64,000 bases of DNA, from positions 2,356,001 through 2,420,000 of the forward strand of contig NZ_CP006880.1 in NCBI RefSeq assembly GCF_000816845.1. Direction: 5' to 3'. Positions 18,371-26,400 of this stretch are shown here, in pieces. The position numbers and the translations under genes were made by a program. Positions within the stretch are counted from its first letter, which is position 1, and every line of letters begins with the position of its first letter. Origin of the DNA: Rhizobium gallicum bv. gallicum R602sp (GTDB lineage: Bacteria; Pseudomonadota; Alphaproteobacteria; Rhizobiales; Rhizobiaceae). Below the pieces are notes generated by a model, which was not told where the DNA came from, did not search any database, and saw only the letters and a program-made list of their open reading frames with translations.

Positions 18371-18574
18371 TCAGTAAGCGTCGACTGCCATTGGTTCAGC
18401 GGCGGCCAGAATGATGGCGATCGCGAGTAGCAGGGGACCCATCCACTTGAAGTGGCGAACTACGGGCAATCTGTTGCGCGGGTTCTTTGATAGCGGCAGA
18501 TACTCAAAGCCAACGGCTGTCATCCACAGGCCGGCGCAAAACATGATGAATTCGTCAATGTAAGCTGCGATCAT
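18371..18574 (-). CDS. small two-helix membrane protein, unknown
   Basis: 67 residues with two hydrophobic stretches, one around FIMFCAGLWMTAVGF and one near the C-terminus around LLLAIAIILAAAE, separated by a basic, proline-rich loop KNPRNRLPVVRHFKW. This two-pass shape and the basic cytoplasmic loop are seen in small membrane proteins of rhizobia, but I do not recognise the family. Its ATG overlaps the stop of a 60-codon upstream frame (ATGA), although that frame runs through the tRNA-like repeat and is doubtful. No clear partner; it lies inside the repeat-bounded segment. Confidence 0.4.
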   Translation of the reverse strand: MIAAYIDEFIMFCAGLWMTAVGFEYLPLSKNPRNRLPVVRHFKWMGPLLLAIAIILAAAEPMAVDAY

Positions 18575-18657
18575 GATTTTCTGTCTTCGGAGGCGCTGCG
18601 ACAGTCTATGTGTCCAGGAGTAAAGCGGCTACTATAAAGGCAGGGTGAGAGGCGAAC

Positions 18658-18681
18658 TCCTCGCCTTGAAAGGACTCGAAC
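18658..18681 (-). repeat. tRNA-like direct repeat, copy 2
   Basis: Same 24-base element as at 14616-14639 with one changed base, same orientation. On the minus strand it reads TTCGAGTCC followed by the shared 3' end. The two copies enclose 4.0 kb holding prc, the ABC ATPase fragment and the small membrane protein. Confidence 0.55.
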
Positions 18682-18790
18682 CAGAAGTGCTCCGAGGCCA
18701 GAAAGTGCTAATAAGAAAATTGCATGAAGTGCGTAACACAACGCTTCGCCCACGAAGCATTGATTTCATTCCATAAATCAGAGCTGCTGA

Positions 18791-19420
18791 TCAAAGCCTC
18801 GGCTGCCACTCTGACATGTGGAGTATGTTTCTCCCGAGCTTCTGGAAAGCCCGTTGGCGACAGGAAAAACAATGATCTGCTGGTCTCTCAACTGTCGATG
18901 GAGTGCGCCAAACATCTTCTCAATGCGATCGTCATCCGAATAGACGAGCGCGTCGTCAAGGATGACCGGCGCCGGTCGTCCGTCGCGCGCAAGAAGCCTC
19001 GCAAAGGCGAGCCGTGTCTCCACAGAGAGCTGCTCACGCATACCACCGCTCAGACGATCGACGTCCTCCTCCTGTCCGTTGCGCAAGATAGTCTGCGGCA
19101 GAAGCGTCTTGTCATCGAAGGTGATGGAAACGTCGTCGAAGAGCAGTCTGAGAAGCGGCCCCGCTCTGCCATGTCGGGCTTGAGACAGAGTTCGCGGGCT
19201 TCGGACCGGGCAGTCTCTAATGCTACAGTCAACCGCTGCAGGACAGCTACTTCCTTCTCGAACGCCCCGACACGCGCCTTCGCGGCAGAATAAGCCTCGG
19301 CGGCCTCACGCCATTTCTCTTCCACCGCCTCGTCTAATAGAGCAGACCATCGCGATAGCGTCGGTGTGGTCATCAATTGCGACACGATGGATGGTTTCGG
19401 CTACGCGCGCAAGCTTCCCC
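18791..19420 (-). pseudogene. C-terminal remnant of a YhaN-like SMC/AAA ATPase
   Basis: Three frames together give the end of a YhaN-type ATPase. 19385-19160 encodes the coiled-coil part (EKWREAAEAYSAAKARV, LQRLTVALETARSEA). A frameshift near 19160 leads to LLFDDVSITFDDKTLLPQT, then the signature RLSGGMREQLSVETRLAFAR and Walker B PVILDDALVYSDD. A second shift near 18850 leads to LGRNILHMSEWQPRL and the natural stop at 18791. The N-terminal ATPase half is missing, cut off at about 19420 near the first palindromic repeat. Such proteins resemble RecN/SbcC and act on DNA with a partner nuclease; this copy cannot work. Confidence 0.8.
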
Positions 19421-19427
19421 GCACCCC

Positions 19428-19456
19428 GTTATAAGGTTTTGGCAGACACTAATAGC
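19428..19456 (+). repeat. 29-bp palindromic repeat R1 (half decayed)
   Basis: Left arm GTTATAAG is intact, the 13-base centre GTTTTGGCAGACA matches the other copies, and the right arm is degraded to CTAATAGC. It lies exactly where the YhaN remnant ends. Confidence 0.6.
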
Positions 19457-19549
19457 TGGCGCTTGATCGAAAGGTTCCGGGCAAACGACGCTGTGCTGCC
19501 GATGACATTGGACTACGCCGACGAGCGGGCCGATCAGCCATCGGACTAA
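19457..19549 (+). pseudogene. C-terminal coding remnant before a terminator
   Basis: An open frame ends with RLIERFRANDAVLPMTL and DYADERADQPSD and a TAA, followed 24 bases later by a good terminator. The amino acid composition and the terminator suggest the true 3' end of a rightward gene whose 5' part is lost at repeat R1. It could instead be a very small gene; the family is not recognised. Confidence 0.3.
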
Positions 19550-19573
19550 TTGAACACGACAACCATCTTTAAC

Positions 19574-19593
19574 CCCGGTTTTCCGGGATTTTT
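19574..19593 (+). terminator. rho-independent terminator
   Basis: CCCGG-TTTT-CCGGG stem-loop followed by ATTTTTT on the plus strand. It isolates the downstream nucleotidyltransferase gene from anything upstream. Confidence 0.65.
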
Positions 19594-19607
19594 CGTAGCA
19601 GCCACCC

Positions 19608-19636
19608 GTTATAAGTTTTTGGCAGAGACTTATAAC
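19608..19636 (+). repeat. 29-bp palindromic repeat R2
   Basis: GTTATAAG, a 13-base centre TTTTTGGCAGAGA and CTTATAAC: perfect 8-bp inverted arms. It starts 47 bases before R3 and lies upstream of the nucleotidyltransferase gene. Confidence 0.75.
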
Positions 19637-19654
19637 GTTGACACAGCGAGCATA

Positions 19655-19683
19655 GTTATAAGGTCTTGGCAGACACTTATAAC
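19655..19683 (+). repeat. 29-bp palindromic repeat R3
   Basis: GTTATAAG, centre GTCTTGGCAGACA and CTTATAAC, with perfect 8-bp arms and a centre that is itself partly palindromic (GTCT..AGAC). The conserved centre shows that the whole 29-bp unit, not only the arms, has been kept. Confidence 0.75.
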
Positions 19684-19798
19684 GGCGGTGTGTGAGATGA
19701 GCGAAGACGATGTCATTCGCAGAAGGTAACGGCGCTTCGAAGAGCTGATGACCGAACTTGCCGGCGAGAGGGCCGCCGCACTCGAGAAGGAAACGTCA

Positions 19799-20875
19799 AT
19801 GTTTAGAGAGATCGACATCAGTTACCGGACGATGTTCGCGGAGCTAACGCAGCGGACGCTCGATCCGCAATTCGCGGCGGACTTCCCCTTGGAGGGATGG
19901 TTCGTGACCGTGACCGTCAAAGATCGCGACTACTGGTATTTCGATCTCCCTACCCCCGAGAGCAAGGACAAGCGAAGCTATGTCGGCCCACACTCCGACG
20001 AGGCGATCACGCAGCGGGTGAAGGCCCACAAGGAGATCAAGGACAACATCCGGGAGCGGAGGCGCATGGTTAGCACGCTGCGACGTGCTGGCCTCCCCGG
20101 TCCCGATCCCGTTGCGGGCGACGTCACGAAGGCCCTCGCCGACGCCGGATTGTTCCGGCTGCGGGCCGTCCTGATCGAGTCGGTGGCATTCAGCACCTAT
20201 GCGGGGATGCTCGGCGTTCGGCTGCCCTCGGCTGTAATGCAAACAGGCGACGCGGATTTCGCGCAGGATTTCGCGGTCTCGGCTGGGGTCCAAGACAGCC
20301 TGCCGCCGATCCTCGAAATCCTTCAATCAGTCGATCCAGAATTCCGAGCGGTTCCGCACCAGGCGGACAAAGCCAAAGTGGTCGCCTTCCAGAATGCGAA
20401 GGGCTACCGGGTGGAGTTCCTGACGGGAAACCGGGGATCGGACGAATACACGGGCAAGCCGTCTCCCATGCCTGCCCTCGGCGGCGCGTCGGCGGAAAAC
20501 CTGCGTTTCCTCGATTACCTGATCTACGAGCCCGTTCGCACGGTGCTTCTCTTCCGCGAAGGCGTGAACGTCCTCGTCCCGGCTCCCGAGAGGTATGCCG
20601 TCCACAAGCTGATCGTGTCGTCCAGAAGGCTCACGGACACGCTAGGACGTGTGAAGGCGGACAAGGACCTGTCGCAGGCCGCCTTGCTCTTCGAGGCCCT
20701 CGTGGAGACGCGCCATGGCGACGAGCTGGCCGATGCTTGGGAAGAAGCATGGGAGCGAGGGGATGCGTGGAAAGAGGGGATCGTCAGCGGCCTATCGAGA
20801 CTGCCCAAGAACGGGGTGAAAGCCCTCGAAAAGGTTCTCGGCCCCGAGGTGGTGGAAAGTCTGCTGAAAAGGTGA
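19799..20875 (+). CDS. GSU2403-type nucleotidyltransferase-fold protein
   Basis: 358 residues from the ATG at 19799, which has AAGGA 8 bases upstream; an ATG at 19748 would give 375 residues. The protein starts FREIDISYRTMFAELTQRTLD and contains RAVLIESVAFSTYAGMLGV, EFLTGNRGSDEY, LPALGG-like PMPALGGASAENLRFLDYL and the C-terminal block VPAPERYAVHKLIVSSRR, the pattern of the NTP_transf_8 (GSU2403) family. The fold relates it to minimal nucleotidyltransferases of AbiEii/MenT type, so a toxin or defence role is possible, but none is established. An in-frame frame beginning MSEDDVIRRR at 19697 is ended by TAA just before, suggesting the ancestral N-terminus was longer or that a short leader exists. 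It stands alone behind repeats R2 and R3 and a terminator. Confidence 0.75.
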   Translation: MFREIDISYRTMFAELTQRTLDPQFAADFPLEGWFVTVTVKDRDYWYFDLPTPESKDKRSYVGPHSDEAITQRVKAHKEIKDNIRERRRMVSTLRRAGLPGPDPVAGDVTKALADAGLFRLRAVLIESVAFSTYAGMLGVRLPSAVMQTGDADFAQDFAVSAGVQDSLPPILEILQSVDPEFRAVPHQADKAKVVAFQNAKGYRVEFLTGNRGSDEYTGKPSPMPALGGASAENLRFLDYLIYEPVRTVLLFREGVNVLVPAPERYAVHKLIVSSRRLTDTLGRVKADKDLSQAALLFEALVETRHGDELADAWEEAWERGDAWKEGIVSGLSRLPKNGVKALEKVLGPEVVESLLKR

Positions 20876-21814
20876 TCGAGCGATGATGATCGTGCCAAAG
20901 CGAATATCCCGGGTTCGAACATCGCGGACGCGGCGAACGATCACTATCGCTTATCGATGGTTGATTGATTTGGCGTCCGCTTGCGTGCTAGCCCTTCGTC
21001 ACTGGGCTTTCAGCGCTAAAATTTTGAGCTGATCAATTCGTCCTTGGCACAGGTCCTCTATAGCCTTCTGAAGTGATCGAGTGCGTTCTAGCAGCCACTC
21101 AAACGCCTCTCCCGTGATGCTGTAGTGGCTTGAATATCGGGCCTTAACGTAGGCTTCATTGATGACGTTGAACCAAGCCTCGTAGCGGGCGCGGTCCCGC
21201 GGCCAGACTTCTGCTAATTGCAGCGTTTGCTCCTCGGCGAGACCTCGCAAGAACGTTAGATTGTGAGATGCGGGACTGTAATTCGTCATGACAAGCAAAT
21301 GACAAGAATAAGACTGCTCTATTGCCTGATGAAGCAAAAACGCGCCCTCGTTCAGCATACGATCCCTGTAGGCTGTGTCCGCTAGCCTCGCCATATTCTT
21401 CGCCATTGAAAATTTTTCGGAGAAATGTCGAGCGGCGGCCTCATGAGCAGCGCTTGGAGCCAAAATCTTCGCCACAGGAAGCGGCTCTTGGTCGACTTCA
21501 TAAAGAACGATGCCATCTCGCCGAATATCCGAGAAGAAATGCTGCCCCTGATGTAGGGCGTCGCCAACCTCGCGCCGTGAATGGATGATCGGATTGACGA
21601 GAGTCTTTATGCCCCGGTCGCGCATCAACCGGTGCTTGGCAGCATACCAATATTCGGGATGGGTCGATTTCTTCGTGCTGACGATGATAAGGATATCGTA
21701 GTCCGAACGGTATCCTTTCATCGTATGGGGTTCATCAACCCAGGTGCCGCGGGGTAGAATAGGCGACTAGCGCCGTGCTGCCTCTCGGCAGTCGGTTTCT
21801 AGTCGCCTTTCGCC

Positions 21815-21850
21815 GAACCGGACGTGCATCTTTCGTTATGCATCCAGCTC
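21815..21850 (-). ncRNA. group II intron domain V
   Basis: On the minus strand the 36-base hairpin starts GAGCTGGATGCAT and ends ATGCACGTCCGGTTC, with the catalytic AGC triad in its 5' strand. It overlaps the last five codons of the maturase gene and is followed directly by the domain VI stem. Confidence 0.8.
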
Positions 21851-23353
21851 TCCAGAAGACATGGCAAAGTCAGGCGAGTCCATCCAATCGTAGCGGTACC
21901 GGCAGACCGAGGTCCACGCGAGCAGATGTTGTTCGACGTGGCCTTCGCGCCAGAGCCGCCGTGTCGGACGCCGCAGACTGCGGAGACGATGATCCCGCAA
22001 GATGTTGCGTCCGTGCGTCTTTGGGCGTTTCCGCCGCAACCAGAGCCAGAGCCTTTTGCCGACATACCAATCGAGATCGGTAAAGACGCGCCCGGCTCGG
22101 GCGCAGTAACGGTAGTAGTTCGCCCATCCGCGCAGGATGGGATTGATTTCCTGGAGTGTTTCGCCAAGACTGCGCGCTGTTCTTCGTGTGGTGCACAGTT
22201 TGGCTTTTCGACGCAGATCGGCGGCCTTGGCTTTGGGTATTTCAACGCGGGGGCCGTAGCCGTAGCGTTTGTCCCATCGCATCGTGACGTGGAAGCCAAG
22301 GAATTCGAATCCCTCCGTCACAGCCGTAACCCTTGTCTTTTCCGGCGACAATTCGAGGCCCGTGGTCAGGCGGAGGTGTTCGGCCAGTGCGGATTTTTCC
22401 GCCTTGGCATCGTCCTCCGTACCCGACACCATCACCACGAAGTCGTCGGCGTAGCGTACCGGATAGCAGATGCAGAGCCCAGCTCTGTCATCTCGCTGCC
22501 GCGCACCCCGCGCCGCTGCCACTCCATCACCTTGCCGGTGTGCTCGGATCTTGCTGCGGTGCTCGACCCACCGTTCGTAGCGTTCCTCAATCGCGCTGAG
22601 CGCGATATTGGCCAGCAGGGGTGAGATGATCCCGCCTTGAGGAGTGCCGGCTTCGGTGCGGATGAACTGGTCCTCCGCCATGACGCCGACTTTCAGGAAC
22701 TGTCCGATCAGCCTGACCACCCGACGGTCGGCCACGCGTAAGCGAACCCGGTTCATCAGAAGGTGATGGTTGATGTTATCGAAGCAGCCCTTGATGTCCC
22801 CCTCAATGATCCATGGATACGGCAGCCGGGTCCGGTGACCATCGCCGTCGCGCTTGCGCGGCTGGATAGTCGCCCGGATATTCTCCAAGGCGCCGTGCGT
22901 GCTTCGTCCGGGCCGGAACCCGTAGGAGACCCGCCAGAATTGCGCCTCGAAGATTGGCTCCAGAAGTATTTTGATGGCGCCTTGCACGACGCGATCCTTG
23001 ACCGTGGGGATGCCCAAGGGCCGGAATTGCCCCGGTTTTCCGGGCTTTGGGATGAGTTTGCGTCTCGCCGGGCTGGGCCGGTATGCGCCGGAGCGCAGTT
23101 CGGCTTGCAACTCTTTGAGAAAGCGATCTTCGCCCCTTTTCCGGATGCGACCCACAGTTAACCCGTCGATGCCAGCTGTTCGTCCACCTTTGTTCGAGGC
23201 GACGCGTCGCCAGGCGTGGCGCAGCGTGCGCGGATCGGTTAGCCAACCCCACATATCGCGCCATCCTTCGTCGGGATGTGCCTTACTCCACTGATAGAGT
23301 TTGCGCTGAACGCCGAGTATCCAGGCGAGATCCGCCCGGCGATCCATGTCCAC
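21836..23353 (-). CDS. ltrA: group II intron reverse transcriptase/maturase (LtrA family)
   Basis: 505 residues. The N-terminal RT-0 region and fingers (RRKLIPKPGKPGQFRPLGIP, VSYGFRPGRSTHGAL) lead to the palm with the catalytic YADD at 301-304 and the PQGGIISPLLANI block. Domain X/maturase follows (FEFLGFHVTMRW, NPILRGWANYYRYC, WLWLRRKRPK). There is no HNH endonuclease motif after domain X, so retrohoming would have to use the replication fork, as for other En-lacking introns. The enzyme splices its host intron RNA and copies it into DNA. The gene is intact and lies entirely inside the intron, its end overlapping domain V. Confidence 0.95.
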   Translation of the reverse strand: MDMDRRADLAWILGVQRKLYQWSKAHPDEGWRDMWGWLTDPRTLRHAWRRVASNKGGRTAGIDGLTVGRIRKRGEDRFLKELQAELRSGAYRPSPARRKLIPKPGKPGQFRPLGIPTVKDRVVQGAIKILLEPIFEAQFWRVSYGFRPGRSTHGALENIRATIQPRKRDGDGHRTRLPYPWIIEGDIKGCFDNINHHLLMNRVRLRVADRRVVRLIGQFLKVGVMAEDQFIRTEAGTPQGGIISPLLANIALSAIEERYERWVEHRSKIRAHRQGDGVAAARGARQRDDRAGLCICYPVRYADDFVVMVSGTEDDAKAEKSALAEHLRLTTGLELSPEKTRVTAVTEGFEFLGFHVTMRWDKRYGYGPRVEIPKAKAADLRRKAKLCTTRRTARSLGETLQEINPILRGWANYYRYCARAGRVFTDLDWYVGKRLWLWLRRKRPKTHGRNILRDHRLRSLRRPTRRLWREGHVEQHLLAWTSVCRYRYDWMDSPDFAMSSGELDA

Positions 23354-24229
23354 AGATCCTTCCTCCGTCGTGCAAGTCTATCGTCTTCCTGCTTCCCTTC
23401 GCCCTGTGCGCGGCTTTCCCGCACTCCGACTACTACGGAAGCTCCGCCCTCGGGTTCGTCCTTCTCCGGCCGTCGCGGCTAGCCCAGTTCCTGCTGGGCG
23501 GGCGATCCGAGTTCCCGTGTTCCGGTTCCTAACCTTTGTGTCGGTAGGTGGTGAGCTCTACCCCTGACAATGCGGGAGGAAAGGTTATGGAGAGTGCCCC
23601 TTCCTCGGGTGCGCCCTCGGCGCATCCAGCAGCGAAGAATTACAAGCCCCGCCGCTTCAGATTGCTTGGCCCTCTCGCCATCACGATGTAAGGGCGTGGT
23701 TCGGTAAATACAGAGGCTTCCAGCACTCACTTCGTTGCCTCACCATAGACACTGCGGTAGCCCGGCCTACGGCTGATGGGCCGTATCCGTTTCATTTAAG
23801 ATCGATCTGCTGATGACACTCCGCCGGCGACACCCGGCCGAGCTTTTCGATCCCCTTCCGTCTACTACTCTCTGTAGAGGGGTGACATTCCAGTCACCGG
23901 TCAAGAACCAGTTAGTTTGGGAGGTTGCCTTTATTGCATGATAACCTCCCGCGCCTTCACGGCGCACCGTAAGAGCCGAAGAGGATGATCTTCCAGATGC
24001 GGCCCTTCTTCTTGAATTCCGCCTCCCCTCCCTTCAACGCGTTCTCGAATTCCTCATGAATGATCTCGACAACACGCGCCAGTTCGCGCTGCTTCTTTTC
24101 CGGCAGATGATCGAGGCTCGACTTCATCAAGGGTAAAACTCCCGTTGAATCATTTTCTTAGCGCATCCACTGACCTGCGCGCCACCGCAATTTCTGAAGG
24201 GAAACGGCATGAACCTGGCCGGTTCGCGA

Positions 24230-24433
24230 TTATTCCAGTCGCTTGAGGTGTAGATGTACGATATCGCCGTTCTTCTCCGACGTCCCCAGATACACATCTG
24301 CTCGATACCGGTCTCAACGCCTTGCCCATTCTTCTTCACGCCGGCATCGATCGCGCGCTCAAGGCGGGGAACTTTTTGCCGAAAGCGGCGTTTGTCTGCT
24401 GTCACCGAACTCGACCAAGTCGATGACATTCAT
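24230..24433 (-). pseudogene. small frame-broken gene upstream of the HEPN gene
   Basis: A start MNVIDLVEFGDSRQTP at 24433 is in one frame, RLERAIDAGVKKNGQGVETG and EQMCIW in a second, and TSEKNGDIVHLHLKRLE with a TAA at 24230 in the first again. Two single-base shifts would restore a protein of about 67 residues. I do not know the family. It precedes the HEPN-nucleotidyltransferase start by about 100 bases in the same direction and might be an old partner gene, or a remnant unrelated to it. Confidence 0.35.
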
Positions 24434-24484
24434 GGGGCTCGCCGACATGACAGGAGGCGAGCTTCTTCCTTTTCCGTGGTTTGC

Positions 24485-25408
24485 TCAAAAATAGATCGAC
24501 ATCACCAGGTCCTGGTCGAAATCACCGAAGCCCTTGCCAAAAATATTCATGCCGCCCGGATTGTCCGCCTTCTCGTCAATGCCGATACGAAAGCGAATGG
24601 AATGATGATCGGCAATGCCGAGCGAGGCAATCGTCTGTGTCGAGACCATCGCACCATCGATCCAGGTTCCCTTGTCATCGATCGTCCAGGTCTTGAGCTT
24701 GCCGTATTGCGAGCCGCTAAGCTTCCACCAAGCCGGCGAGTACATGCCGCGCCGGTCGCCGAAATCGCCCGGTGACGTCCAGTGGCCGGCCTTGATGCCA
24801 TTCACCCAGATCGAAATGTCGGATGGCCAGTTGGCATTGGTCGCCGGCGTCTCGGAGCTGAGCTCCGCCGAAAAATCCACCTTGCGGATCTTTCGGCCCG
24901 TGACCTTGGCATTGTTCGGAAATTTGTACTCCACATAGCCGCGGGTGAACCATAAAAGTGCGGCCTGCATGCGCTGCGGGTCGAGGAAGACTTCCTGCAC
25001 GTCCAGCATGCCGATGACATTGTTGACGGAGCACAGGCCACAGGGCGCCTCCACTTCGAACTCCGTGAAAAGTCCGATCGGCATGCTGACGGTTACGACG
25101 TCTTCCGCAGACTTTGTGCCACTGGCGTCAAAACGGATCAGAATTTCGTCGTAGATGCAGGAGCAGACCTTCTGATTACCCTTCGTCGCCTTCATCGTCT
25201 GCGTCTGTATCAGCCCTGCCTGTTCCAGCGCCTTCAAGTTGGTCGCCGCCGTCGATTGCGGCAAGCCCATGTGACCGGCGATGTCGTTCACATTCAACGG
25301 ACCTTTCTGGCGCAGCAGGTTGAGGATTTCGATACGCGTCGGTGAACCGAGGGCCTGTACGACTTCGGCATCCTTCATCGGATCGACGGTTAGAAGCTTA
25401 GTCTCCAT
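24485..25408 (-). CDS. ArsR-type transcriptional regulator with large C-terminal domain
   Basis: 307 residues. Residues 10-90 are an ArsR/HTH_20 winged helix: VVQALGSPTRIEILNLLRQ, then GHMGLPQSTAATNLKALEQAGL. The remaining 200 residues form a beta-rich domain seen in ArsR proteins next to carbohydrate importers (SMPIGLFTEFEVEAPCGLC, WPSDISIWVNGIKAGHW). Four cysteines in CSC and PCGLC patterns near residues 100-150 could bind metal or form a structural site. It lies downstream of the arabinose-type ABC operon in the same direction with 164 bases between and its own start site. A role in regulating that operon is likely from context only. Confidence 0.82.
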   Translation of the reverse strand: METKLLTVDPMKDAEVVQALGSPTRIEILNLLRQKGPLNVNDIAGHMGLPQSTAATNLKALEQAGLIQTQTMKATKGNQKVCSCIYDEILIRFDASGTKSAEDVVTVSMPIGLFTEFEVEAPCGLCSVNNVIGMLDVQEVFLDPQRMQAALLWFTRGYVEYKFPNNAKVTGRKIRKVDFSAELSSETPATNANWPSDISIWVNGIKAGHWTSPGDFGDRRGMYSPAWWKLSGSQYGKLKTWTIDDKGTWIDGAMVSTQTIASLGIADHHSIRFRIGIDEKADNPGGMNIFGKGFGDFDQDLVMSIYF

Positions 25409-25572
25409 GCTCTACTACTGGTTCTCCAGTCTTTCTCGGCTGTACTTCGCTGATACCATGCAGGGTTGCCGGTGTCGCCGCCTTTTCTATAGGTGCCGGC
25501 CCGCGTCTCGGGAGAGCTGCCGCGGACCGGCTGGGCCTTCTCACCTCGGCCCGAAAGGTGTTCTTCACTCGT

Positions 25573-26397
25573 CTACCCCTTGATGCCCGAAGAGAGCATC
25601 AGCGCCTGTGTGACGCGCTTCTGGAAAAGCAGATAGGCAACTGCGACGGGCATGGCGGCGAGGATCGCGACGGCCATGTCACGGGCATATTTGACGCCGA
25701 AGGCATCGCTGATCTGGGTAATGCCGACGGTAACGGTCATCATGTCTTCCGAGCTCGTGACAAGGAAGGGCCACAAGAAGGCGTTCCAGGCCATGATGTA
25801 GGTAATGATCGCAAGTGCCGTGGTAATTCCCCAGTTCAGCGGCAGATAAAGCTTGAAGAGGATCTGGAATTCCCCGCAGCCGTCGAGCTTTGCCGCTTCG
25901 CGCAGTTCCTTTGGAACGGAATCGAAGAACTGCTTGTAGACTATGACGACCACCGGAACGATCAGTTGCGGCAGGATGATGCCACCCCAGGTGTTGATCA
26001 GGCCCAGCCGGTGCATGAGCACGAACTGCGATACCACAAGAGCCTGCGACGGCACCATGAAGCTCGCGAGGATGATGCCGTAGAGCAGTTTGCGGCCCGG
26101 AAAGACGATCTGCGACAACGCGTAGGCGCACATCACGCTGATCACGATCACGACGATCGTGACCGTGACCGACGTCACGATCGAATTCATGTACCAAGTG
26201 GCGAGATTGGTATTGAAAAGCGCAAAGTAATAGGCCGAAAAGTTGAAGACGTCCGGAATGAAGGTCGTTTTCGATACCACCTCCTGCTCCGGTTTGATCG
26301 ATGTAACGATCGCCCAATAGATCGGGAATGCCCACATGCAGGCGATGCACAGGGTCAGGACGAGAAGAAGCGCGTTGCCGATGGTCTTGCCGGGCAT
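25573..26397 (-). CDS. carbohydrate ABC transporter permease (MalG/AraQ type)
   Basis: 274 residues with six hydrophobic segments. The conserved cytoplasmic EAA loop reads ELREAAKLDGCGEFQILFKLYLP in two adjoining blocks, as in CUT1-class inner-membrane permeases. N-terminus and C-terminus are complete; the C-terminal MLSSGIKG is the usual QGLTAGAVKG-like end. It follows the partner permease after 3 bases. With the second permease, the ATPase and the binding protein it forms an importer for an oligosaccharide; arabinose oligomers fit the GH51 enzyme at the head of the operon. Confidence 0.92.
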   Translation of the reverse strand: MPGKTIGNALLLVLTLCIACMWAFPIYWAIVTSIKPEQEVVSKTTFIPDVFNFSAYYFALFNTNLATWYMNSIVTSVTVTIVVIVISVMCAYALSQIVFPGRKLLYGIILASFMVPSQALVVSQFVLMHRLGLINTWGGIILPQLIVPVVVIVYKQFFDSVPKELREAAKLDGCGEFQILFKLYLPLNWGITTALAIITYIMAWNAFLWPFLVTSSEDMMTVTVGITQISDAFGVKYARDMAVAILAAMPVAVAYLLFQKRVTQALMLSSGIKG

Positions 26398-26400
26398 GTG

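Larger units (their letters stand above)
21754..23967 (-). mobile_element. group II intron, full length 2,214 bp
   Basis: On the minus strand the element begins GTGCGCC (23967-23961), the group II 5' consensus, and ends TATTCTAC (21761-21754), with the 3' AY consensus. Inside are a reverse transcriptase/maturase frame, domain V and a domain VI stem (GGCGACTAG pairing CTAGTCGCC) with the expected 3' tail. The insertion lies in the conserved coding region of a HEPN-nucleotidyltransferase gene. No feature of decay is seen, so it may be mobile and splicing-competent. Confidence 0.88.
20999..24127 (-). pseudogene. nucleotidyltransferase-HEPN gene interrupted by a group II intron
   Basis: Two exons, 24127-23968 and 21753-20999, join to 915 bases: an exact 304-codon frame with stop. 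The join falls within one codon (TAC-G|CC-CGC), making FGSYARGTWVDE. Residues 1-100 are a minimal nucleotidyltransferase with the GS pair at 51-52 and the acidic YRSDYD at 69-73. The C-terminal half is a HEPN domain (LLHQAIEQSYSCHLL, VKARYSSHY). Proteins of this build resemble HEPN-MNT toxin-antitoxin modules, where the nucleotidyltransferase part modifies and silences the HEPN ribonuclease part. If the intron splices, the gene is functional; if not, it is dead. The exon 2 piece alone has a possible ATG start but lacks the GS motif. Confidence 0.85.

Noticed and set aside
18571..18753. 60-codon frame upstream of the small membrane protein
   Set aside because: It runs through the tRNA-like repeat, has low-quality composition after residue 30 and no ribosome site; the ATGA overlap may be chance.
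24127..24429. 100-codon open frame ending at the HEPN gene start
   Set aside because: It mixes a real-looking middle segment with out-of-frame ends; the frame-broken small gene at 24230-24433 explains it better.
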